Shown: positions 1 to 4,867 of the stretch, piece by piece
Layout: each line of letters opens with the position of its first letter
Numbering within the stretch: the first letter of the stretch is position 1
NCBI GenBank assembly: GCA_012511005.1
Contig: JAAZGX010000078.1
Location: 1-5,693 of the forward strand
Reading direction: 5' to 3'
Origin: Clostridiales bacterium
Lineage (GTDB): Bacteria; Bacillota; Clostridia; Oscillospirales; Acutalibacteraceae
Length of the DNA: 5,693 bases
Position numbers and translations under genes: made by a program
The notes under the pieces: generated by a model
Told to the model about the DNA's origin: nothing
The model's input: only the letters and a program-made list of their open reading frames with translations
Databases searched by the model: none

Positions 1-75
1 TTCATTTTTTTTATTTAACATTTTTTAGACATCAAAATAATCTTAGATTGCCTTTACAGTAAAGATATTCCGAAG

Positions 76-93
76 TTTATGACAATTTCAACA
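76..93 (+). promoter_or_regulatory. Two abutting degenerate DnaA-box-like 9-mers
   Basis: Positions 76-84 (TTTATGACA) and 85-93 (ATTTCAACA) are adjacent 9-mers that match the DnaA box TTATCCACA at 5 of 9 and 6 of 9 positions, both keeping the terminal ACA. They sit 4 nt upstream of the DnaA-trio array, the position where the origin model needs a double-stranded DnaA anchor that hands the protein on to the trios. Neither is a consensus box, and in sequence this AT-rich matches of this quality occur by chance, so the call rests mainly on placement. Confidence 0.3.
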
Positions 94-116
94 CTGTCTA
101 CTACAACTACTATAAT
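88..116 (+). promoter_or_regulatory. Candidate sigma-A promoter for dnaN
   Basis: A perfect -10 hexamer TATAAT (111-116) lies exactly 17 nt downstream of TCAACA (88-93), a 4-of-6 match to the -35 consensus. Transcription would start near 122-124, giving a very short leader of about 17 nt that still contains the dnaN ribosome binding site. The -10 lies inside the A+T tract of the putative unwinding element and the -35 overlaps the second DnaA-like 9-mer, so DnaA binding and dnaN transcription could interfere. AT-rich sequence makes chance -10 matches common; the exact spacing and position are the support. Confidence 0.45.
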
Positions 117-127
117 ATTTATATATT
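98..127. other. Putative origin unwinding element: DnaA-trio array plus A+T tract
   Basis: Top-strand positions 98-112 read CTACTACAACTACTA, which on the lower strand is 3'-GAT GAT GTT GAT GAT-5': four of five triplets match the DnaA-trio core (3'-GAT-5') to which DnaA is known to polymerise on single-stranded DNA in Bacillus subtilis. The triplets run straight into an unbroken A/T stretch (111-127), as expected of a DNA unwinding element. The location is also right: the sequence lies just upstream of dnaN, where B. subtilis and relatives carry oriC unwinding sequence downstream of dnaA. From memory, the B. subtilis element has a very similar CTACTA-rich run. The triplets and composition are seen directly; the origin function is inferred, because dnaA and any consensus DnaA boxes lie outside the window. 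Confidence 0.6.
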
Positions 128-133
128 GGGGGA
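128..133 (+). promoter_or_regulatory. Ribosome binding site of dnaN
   Basis: GGGGGA ends 6 nt before the ATG at 140 and is the only G-rich run in the upstream 139 bases. It fits pairing with the anti-Shine-Dalgarno CCUCC and fixes the dnaN start. Confidence 0.8.
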
Positions 134-139
134 AAATAT

Positions 140-1243
140 ATGAAAATCCAATGTAATACACATAATCTCTATGAGGTCTGCTCTACAGTTCAAAGAGCTG
201 TTTCTCAAAAAAGCACATTACCGTCCATTGAAGGAATATTAATGGAAGCTAAATCATCTAAACTAACGCTTTCGGGTTATGACCTTGAAATGGGAATAAC
301 AACAGCTTTAGATTGCAAGGTTGAGAAAGAAGGCAGCGCTGTCTTAAACGCCCGCCTGTTTTGTGACATTTTAAGGTCGCTTCCGGCAGAGCGCGTTGAA
401 ATTGAAGTTGACGAGCATAATCTTTGCCGCATTACTTCAGGAGATGCGGATTTTTCGCTTATAGGAATTTCTGCGGATGATTATCCGGAGCTGCCCTCTG
501 TAAGCGGAGGCTATACTCTTAGCGTAAAACAATCTATATTAAAAGAAATGATAAGGCAGACTATATTCGCAACTTCAACAAGTGATACTAAATTAGTTCA
601 TAAAGGAATAAGATTTGAAGTAAAAAAAGGCAGTTTAAGGCTTATAGCCGTTGACGGTTTTCGTTTAGCAATACGAAATGAATCAATAAATTATGACGGA
701 CAGGAGATTTCTTTCGTTGTGCCTTCTAAAACACTTTCAGAGATTATGCGCCTTTCCGGCGATGAAGATGAAAATATAGTACTCAATATAGGAAAACGCA
801 TCGTTGTTTTTGAAATAGGCGGCTATGTGCTTGTTTCACGGCTTTTAGAGGGTGAGTTTTTAAAGTATGAATCCACAATTCCCTCATCCTGCTCTACAAC
901 GGCAATATTAAAACTAAGATTATTTACAGAAAGTATTGAAAGGGCGTCTCTTGTAATAACAAATAAGAATAAAAGCCCTGTTCGCTGTATATTTGATGAG
1001 GATATAATAAAAGTTTCAAGCACAACGGCAATAGGCACAGTAAATGATAAAATACCTGCAAAAATAGAGGGAAAAAGGCTTGAAATAGGGTTTAATAATA
1101 TTTTTCTTCTTGATGCGCTCAAAGTTTATAATACTGATGAAATAAAAATAGAGCTTAACAGTCAAGTATCACCTATTATTATAAAGCCTATTGAGGGGGA
1201 CTCTTTCTTATTTTTAATTATGCCGTTACGGCTCAAGGCTTAA
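140..1243 (+). CDS. dnaN: DNA polymerase III beta subunit (sliding clamp)
   Basis: Encodes the ring-shaped processivity clamp that encircles DNA, tethers the replicative polymerase and serves as a docking platform for repair and replication-control proteins. The 367 residues match the family length (about 366-380), giving three similar clamp folds at roughly 1-120, 125-245 and 250-367. Recognisable landmarks are YPELP (115-119), VDGFRLA (171-177, the central-domain groove motif), SRLLEGEF (233-240) and the C-terminal MPLRL (361-365), the clamp signature, here followed by two extra residues (KA). The groove segment usually reading FPDY...VLP is FLKYESTIP (240-248), so the conserved proline is leucine; similar divergence is, from memory, present in other Clostridia. 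The ATG at 140 has a strong ribosome binding site and is followed at once by the typical MKI N-terminus. Translation ends in two consecutive in-frame TAA codons (1241-1246), 4 nt before the S4-domain gene, indicating one transcript. Confidence 0.97.
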   Translation: MKIQCNTHNLYEVCSTVQRAVSQKSTLPSIEGILMEAKSSKLTLSGYDLEMGITTALDCKVEKEGSAVLNARLFCDILRSLPAERVEIEVDEHNLCRITSGDADFSLIGISADDYPELPSVSGGYTLSVKQSILKEMIRQTIFATSTSDTKLVHKGIRFEVKKGSLRLIAVDGFRLAIRNESINYDGQEISFVVPSKTLSEIMRLSGDEDENIVLNIGKRIVVFEIGGYVLVSRLLEGEFLKYESTIPSSCSTTAILKLRLFTESIERASLVITNKNKSPVRCIFDEDIIKVSSTTAIGTVNDKIPAKIEGKRLEIGFNNIFLLDALKVYNTDEIKIELNSQVSPIIIKPIEGDSFLFLIMPLRLKA

Positions 1244-1247
1244 TAAT

Positions 1248-1508
1248 ATGAAGCATAAAAGGATAAGCGTTAAAATAGCGAATAAAAAAGAAAAAATATT
1301 TTTACTCTCTACTGATTTTATAAAGCTTGACAGCCTTTTAAAGGCTGTCAGTGTTGTGAATACAGGGGGACACGCAAAAATATTAATCAGTGACGGAAAG
1401 GTTAAAGTTAATGATGAAGTTTGTTTAATTCGAGGGAAAAAGCTGAGAGACGGCGATATGGTTGAAATCGGATTAGAGCAATACAAGATTAAAAAAGATG
1501 GAAGTTAA
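1248..1508 (+). CDS. yaaA: S4-domain RNA-binding protein, YaaA type
   Basis: An 86-residue basic protein carrying a single S4 RNA-binding fold at about residues 23-75: FIKLDSLLKA (first helix), GGHAKILISDGKVKVND (second helix and loop) and RGKKLRDGDMVEI (closing strands). It corresponds to B. subtilis YaaA (71 residues), encoded at the same place between dnaN and recF. S4 folds bind structured RNA, and these small proteins are thought to act on rRNA or ribosome assembly; the exact role is not shown by sequence. It has about 16 lysine-rich residues before the usual family start (MKHKRISVKIANKKEK). No ATG, GTG or TTG occurs between this ATG and the conserved domain, so the extension appears real. 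The ribosome binding site is weak (AAGG at 1235-1238, 9 nt away), consistent with coupling to dnaN. Its 3' end overlaps recF by 11 nt. A strong inverted repeat lies inside the gene. Confidence 0.9.
   Translation: MKHKRISVKIANKKEKIFLLSTDFIKLDSLLKAVSVVNTGGHAKILISDGKVKVNDEVCLIRGKKLRDGDMVEIGLEQYKIKKDGS
1328..1350. repeat. Near-perfect 23-bp palindrome inside the S4-domain gene
   Basis: The arms TGACAGCCTTT (1328-1338) and AAAGGCTGTCA (1340-1350) are perfect reverse complements around one T (1339). In RNA this would fold as a 9-bp stem with a 5-nt loop and four G-C pairs, about 80 nt into the reading frame; as DNA it is a nearly symmetric operator-sized site. No T-tract follows (the next bases are GTGTTGTG), so it is not an intrinsic terminator on the + strand. 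It encodes residues within the first S4 helix (LDSLLKAVS), so protein constraint may account for part of it. Confidence 0.75.
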
Positions 1509-2595
1509 CAATTTAGCATTAACACAGTACAGGAACATTGAAAATTTAAATATCGACTTTTCCGGCAACTTAAATATAATTTACGGCAGAAACGCACAGG
1601 GAAAAACTAATATTATTGAAAGTCTGTGGCTTTTAACGGGTTATAAAAGCTTTAGAGGCGGAAAAGACAGCGATATTATAATGTTTGGTAAAGATATTGC
1701 CAAAATAAAAGCAGAATATCAAACGAGTATTCGCAAAATAGTCAGTGAAATAACGCTTTCGGATAAACGCCGTGCCTATAAAAACGGAATTTTATTGTCC
1801 TCCCCGTCAAAATTTGTCGGCGAATTTCCCGTAACGATATTTTCACCCGCTCATTTAGCTTTAATTAAAGACGGTCCTTCTGAAAGGCGCAAGTTTTTAG
1901 ATGTTTCCTTATGCCAGCTAAGCCCAAGTTATAGAGAGGCTATAAAAAAATATAGATATGCTTTAATGCAAAGAAATATATTGCTGAAAGATTTGCAGTA
2001 TAATTCACAGCTTTATGATACTCTTGAAATATGGGAATTACAGCTTGCTTTATATGGAGCGAAAATTATATATAAAAGACTGAAATATATTAATTATCTT
2101 AAAAACTTTTCAGAAAATGTCTATAACGGTATTTGTGACAAAGCTGAGAAATTTAGTATTAAGTATGTTTTTTTAAACTGTAATGGAGAAAATATAGAAA
2201 GTGAAGAAGAAATAAAACAATTATTGAAAGAGAAGTTAAAAAGCGGCCGAAAAAATGATGTTCTATTAAAAATGACGGGCATAGGACCGCATAGGGATGA
2301 CATTTGTATATATATAAATGGCAAAAGTGCAAGGGTTTTCGGCTCTCAAGGGCAGCAGCGTTCAGCGGCTCTTTCTCTAAAGCTTGGGGAAACGGAAGTT
2401 ATAAAAGAAATAACTAATGAAAGCCCGTTAGTACTTCTTGATGATGTAATGAGCGAATTAGATTATAAAAGGCAAGATTACATTTTTAATAAAATTAAAG
2501 ATTATCAGGTAATTATAACGACATGCGAGCTTTCGGGTGAGATAGGAAAGCATGAGGGAAAGATATTCAGGATAGAAAACGGGGGACTTTCTTAA
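1498..2595 (+). CDS. recF: DNA replication/repair protein RecF
   Basis: An SMC/ABC-like ATPase that with RecO and RecR loads RecA at single-strand gaps and stalled forks. The 365 residues match the family length (about 360-375). ATPase motifs occur in order: Walker A GRNAQGKT (30-37, Lys36), the lid-region motif FSPAHLALIKDGPSERRKFLD (starting at 115), GIGPHRDD (261-268), the ABC signature GSQGQQRSAALSLKLGE (282-298) and Walker B LVLLDDVMSELD (311-322, with Asp315, Asp316 and the D-loop SELD). All catalytic residues look intact. The ATG at 1498 starts inside the last codons of the S4 gene (11-nt overlap, +1 frame); there is no good Shine-Dalgarno, only a purine run AAAAAAG directly before it, so translation probably depends on ribosomes finishing the upstream gene. 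The start is supported by homology, as the N-terminal LALTQYRNIENLNIDF begins where RecF normally does. Ends in tandem TAA codons, the second overlapping the remB ATG. Confidence 0.97.
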   Translation: MEVNNLALTQYRNIENLNIDFSGNLNIIYGRNAQGKTNIIESLWLLTGYKSFRGGKDSDIIMFGKDIAKIKAEYQTSIRKIVSEITLSDKRRAYKNGILLSSPSKFVGEFPVTIFSPAHLALIKDGPSERRKFLDVSLCQLSPSYREAIKKYRYALMQRNILLKDLQYNSQLYDTLEIWELQLALYGAKIIYKRLKYINYLKNFSENVYNGICDKAEKFSIKYVFLNCNGENIESEEEIKQLLKEKLKSGRKNDVLLKMTGIGPHRDDICIYINGKSARVFGSQGQQRSAALSLKLGETEVIKEITNESPLVLLDDVMSELDYKRQDYIFNKIKDYQVIITTCELSGEIGKHEGKIFRIENGGLS

Positions 2596-2597
2596 TA

Positions 2598-2855
2598 ATG
2601 TATATTCATTTAGGCTACTTGACAATGGCAAGGGACAAAGATATTGTAGGGATTTTTGATATGGATATTACAACGGTGCAAAAGTCAACAAGAGACTATT
2701 TAAGACGATGTGAGCAGAATAAAAAAATTGTAAGCGTGTCAAACGAATTACCAAAAACATTTATTATATGTAAAGGTAAACATATTGATAAAACATATAT
2801 ATCACCTATTGCGGCAGGCACTCTTGAAAAAAGGCTTGCTAAAGAATATAAATAA
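2598..2855 (+). CDS. remB: RemB-type regulator (DUF370, extracellular matrix regulator family)
   Basis: An 85-residue protein opening with MYIHLG, the hallmark of the RemB/YaaB branch of DUF370, followed by KDIVGIFDMDITTV (14-27), ELPKTFIIC (50-58) and YISPIAAGTLEKR (67-79). B. subtilis carries its homologue (yaaB, 81 residues) at the same place between recF and gyrB. Its paralogue RemA is a small DNA-binding protein that assembles into rings and activates biofilm-matrix and osmoprotection genes; RemB is needed for matrix expression in B. subtilis. Its targets in this organism cannot be deduced. The ATG overlaps the second tandem stop of recF (TAATG), and GGGGGA at 2581-2586 lies 11 nt upstream, slightly long for a ribosome binding site, so coupling to recF is likely. 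The final codons contain the candidate gyrB promoter. Confidence 0.93.
   Translation: MYIHLGYLTMARDKDIVGIFDMDITTVQKSTRDYLRRCEQNKKIVSVSNELPKTFIICKGKHIDKTYISPIAAGTLEKRLAKEYK
2824..2852 (+). promoter_or_regulatory. Candidate sigma-A promoter for gyrBA inside the end of remB
   Basis: TTGAAA (2824-2829; 5 of 6) and TATAAA (2847-2852; 5 of 6) are separated by exactly 17 nt. The predicted transcription start near 2859 gives a leader of about 24 nt that contains the strong gyrB ribosome binding site. This is the better-scoring of the promoter-like pairs I found, and independent gyrase transcription is expected because gyrase genes are commonly induced by loss of supercoiling. It lies in coding sequence, so codon constraint and AT-rich composition could also produce it. 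Confidence 0.45.
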
Positions 2856-2869
2856 AAAGCAAAGTAAAC

Positions 2870-2874
2870 GGAGG
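2870..2874 (+). promoter_or_regulatory. Ribosome binding site fixing the TTG start of gyrB
   Basis: GGAGG, the core Shine-Dalgarno, ends 8 nt before the TTG at 2883. An in-frame TAA (2880-2882) lies directly upstream of that TTG, so it is the first possible start in the frame. Confidence 0.85.
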
Positions 2875-2882
2875 CTTTATAA

Positions 2883-4856
2883 TTGGACGATACGAATATA
2901 AACAAAGAAAACATAGAAGAGCTTGACAGTGATATCGACACTGCTGTAAACGAAGCGTATGACGCAAGCGCAATACAGGTTCTTGAAGGGCTTGAAGCGG
3001 TAAGAAAAAGACCGGGAATGTATATAGGCTCTACAGGCCCCAAAGGGCTTCACCACCTTGTTTATGAGATTGTTGACAACTCAATAGACGAGGCGCTGGC
3101 TGGATTTTGCACGCATATTGATGTTAGAATTCTTCCCGATAATATTGTGGAAGTTAGGGATAACGGCAGAGGAATTCCGGTAGGGATAACAGAGCAGCAG
3201 GGACTGCCCGCTGTTACAATCGTGCTTACAATGCTCCATGCCGGTGGCAAATTCGGCGGCAGCGGGTATAAAGTTTCCGGAGGGCTTCATGGTGTTGGGT
3301 CATCCGTAGTTAATGCGTTGTCCGAATGTTTTGAGGTTGAAGTTTTTCAAAACGGACAAGTGCATTATCAGCGCTTTGAAAAAGGCGAGCCTGTGACAGA
3401 GCTTGAAATAATAGGTGATACAGAAGATGTCGGCACTTTAATCCGTTTTAAAGCTGATACGAGTATTTTTACAGAAACAACGGAATATGAATATGAAATT
3501 ATTCAAAAAAGAATGCGCGAACAGGCATTCTTAAACGCCGGACTTTCAATTTTTCTTAAAGATGAGAGAGACAGTGAAAATATTGTTGAGGAGATTTTTA
3601 AGTACGAGGGCGGTCTTAGCAGCTTTGCCGAATATATAACCTCAAACAGAGGGCTTTCTCCGCTACATAGCGATACGATACACTTTATGTCAAACTATGG
3701 TGACAGAAGCGTTGAGTTAGCTATGATTTATAATGACAGTTATAATGAAATTATATTAAGCTTTGCTAACAATGTGAGAACGATTGACGGCGGAACGCAC
3801 GAAACGGGATTTAAAACGGCGCTTACAAGAGTATTTAACGATTATGGCAGAAAATACGGCATACTTAAAGAGGCTGATAAAAACCTTTCAGGAGATGATG
3901 TCAGAGAGGGTCTTACGGTAATTATCAGCGTAAAGCTTACGGACGCACAGTTTGAGGGTCAAACGAAAGGAAAGCTTGGAAACACTGATATGGCACAGTT
4001 AGTTTCACAAACTCTTTATAATAAGCTGATGACTTATTTTGAAGAAAATCCAAGCGTTGCAAAAGCAATATTTAACAAAGCGTTAGACGCTTTCAGAGCG
4101 CGGGAAGCGGCAAGAAAAGCAAGGGAAAACGCAAGAAGAAAATCGGCGCTTGAAAACAACTCGCTTCCCGGCAAGCTTGCGGACTGCACAGAAAAAGACC
4201 CCTCTAAAACAGAAATATTTATCGTTGAGGGTGACTCTGCGGGAGGCACCGCTAAAGAGGGCAGGGACCGCACAATTCAAGCTATTTTGCCATTGTGGGG
4301 AAAAATGCTTAATGTTGAAAAATCAAGGCTTGATAAAGTTATAGGGAACGAAAAGCTAATGCCCGTTGTAACGGCGCTTGGAACGGGTATTGGAGAGGAC
4401 TTTGATTTGTCAAGGCTTAGATACAGTAAAATAATTATTATGGCAGACGCTGATGTTGACGGTCTTCATATCAGAACACTGTTTTTAACATTCTTCTTCA
4501 GATATATGAGAACGCTTATTGACGAGGGTCATATATATATTGCCCAGCCGCCCCTTTACAAAATAAGCAAGGGTAAAAAGTCTGAGTATGCTTTCTCAGA
4601 TGAGGAAAGGGACAGCCTTGTTGAGGAGTTTGGCGAAAAAAGCGATATACAGCGATATAAAGGTCTTGGTGAGATGGATTCAAACCAACTTTGGGATACA
4701 ACAATGAGCCCTAAAACACGCACAATTTTAAGAGTAACTGTTGAAGACGCCGTTGAGGCAGATGAAACATTTTCAATCCTTATGGGCGATAAGGTTGAGC
4801 CAAGACGAGAGTTTATTGAGAAAAACGCAAAGTATGCTAAAAATCTTGATGTTTAG
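2883..4856 (+). CDS. gyrB: DNA gyrase subunit B
   Basis: The ATPase subunit of gyrase, which with GyrA introduces negative supercoils. The 657 residues are the usual Gram-positive length, lacking the roughly 165-residue insertion of E. coli GyrB. GHKL ATPase: YEIVDNSIDEALAG (61-74, catalytic Glu62), VRDNGRGIP (91-99, Asp93), GGLHGVGSSVVNALS (133-147) and the transducer QTK loop with Lys363. TOPRIM domain: EGDSAGG (449-455, Glu449), DADVDG (522-527, Mg-binding Asp522, Asp524, Asp526) and QRYKGLGEMD (590-599). The C-terminus EPRREFIEKNAKYAKNLDV is intact. Translation begins at TTG: an in-frame stop directly precedes it and no ATG, GTG or TTG occurs again until Met46, within the ATPase domain. 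At the position of E. coli Lys447 (quinolone-associated) it has Trp472, which I recall as common in Clostridia. The 27-nt gap after remB and 11-nt gap before gyrA place it in the operon, perhaps with its own promoter. Confidence 0.98.
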   Translation: MDDTNINKENIEELDSDIDTAVNEAYDASAIQVLEGLEAVRKRPGMYIGSTGPKGLHHLVYEIVDNSIDEALAGFCTHIDVRILPDNIVEVRDNGRGIPVGITEQQGLPAVTIVLTMLHAGGKFGGSGYKVSGGLHGVGSSVVNALSECFEVEVFQNGQVHYQRFEKGEPVTELEIIGDTEDVGTLIRFKADTSIFTETTEYEYEIIQKRMREQAFLNAGLSIFLKDERDSENIVEEIFKYEGGLSSFAEYITSNRGLSPLHSDTIHFMSNYGDRSVELAMIYNDSYNEIILSFANNVRTIDGGTHETGFKTALTRVFNDYGRKYGILKEADKNLSGDDVREGLTVIISVKLTDAQFEGQTKGKLGNTDMAQLVSQTLYNKLMTYFEENPSVAKAIFNKALDAFRAREAARKARENARRKSALENNSLPGKLADCTEKDPSKTEIFIVEGDSAGGTAKEGRDRTIQAILPLWGKMLNVEKSRLDKVIGNEKLMPVVTALGTGIGEDFDLSRLRYSKIIIMADADVDGLHIRTLFLTFFFRYMRTLIDEGHIYIAQPPLYKISKGKKSEYAFSDEERDSLVEEFGEKSDIQRYKGLGEMDSNQLWDTTMSPKTRTILRVTVEDAVEADETFSILMGDKVEPRREFIEKNAKYAKNLDV

Positions 4857-4862
4857 GGGTGA
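4855..4862 (+). promoter_or_regulatory. Ribosome binding site of gyrA overlapping the gyrB stop
   Basis: AGGGGTGA is close to the Shine-Dalgarno consensus AGGAGGTGA and ends 5 nt before the gyrA ATG at 4868. Its first two bases are the last two of the gyrB TAG stop, so ribosomes ending gyrB sit on the gyrA initiation site. This suggests coupled synthesis of the two subunits. Confidence 0.85.
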
Positions 4863-4867
4863 GATAC

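Noticed and set aside
1..26. T-rich start of the window as the tail of a dnaA terminator
   Set aside because: There is a T8 run at 5-12, but any stem would lie before position 1 and cannot be seen, so no terminator is called.
1281..1497. A6G runs (1284-1290 and 1491-1497) as programmed frameshift sites, the second possibly fusing the S4 protein to RecF
   Set aside because: The zero-frame phasing does not fit the A-AAA-AAG slippery arrangement at 1491 and a -1 shift would not enter the recF frame. Both proteins are complete and of normal length without any shift.
2619..2647. TTGACA-17 nt-TATTGT, a promoter-like pair inside the start of remB
   Set aside because: The -35 is perfect but the -10 matches only 4 of 6 and it lies 20 nt inside the remB reading frame, where it could only serve genes further down; the pair at 2824-2852 is better placed. 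Kept as a weak alternative only.
2696..3043. 115-residue open frame on the minus strand across the remB-gyrB junction
   Set aside because: It lies opposite two clearly recognisable genes, has no visible ribosome binding site and its protein shows no recognisable domain; it is a by-product of codon bias on the coding strand. The same applies to the other minus-strand frames, such as 823-1122, 1226-1486 and 4034-4273.
4171..4180. 10-bp palindrome GCAAGCTTGC in gyrB
   Set aside because: Short, contains a common six-base palindrome, and sits in conserved coding sequence (GKLAD); expected by chance at this length of DNA.
4150..4344. 64-residue plus-strand open frame inside gyrB
   Set aside because: It is an alternative frame of the conserved TOPRIM region with a basic low-complexity product and no supporting initiation site.
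4641..4660. Direct repeat of AGCGATAT in gyrB
   Set aside because: Two 8-bp copies encode the conserved SDIQRYK segment; protein constraint and chance are enough.
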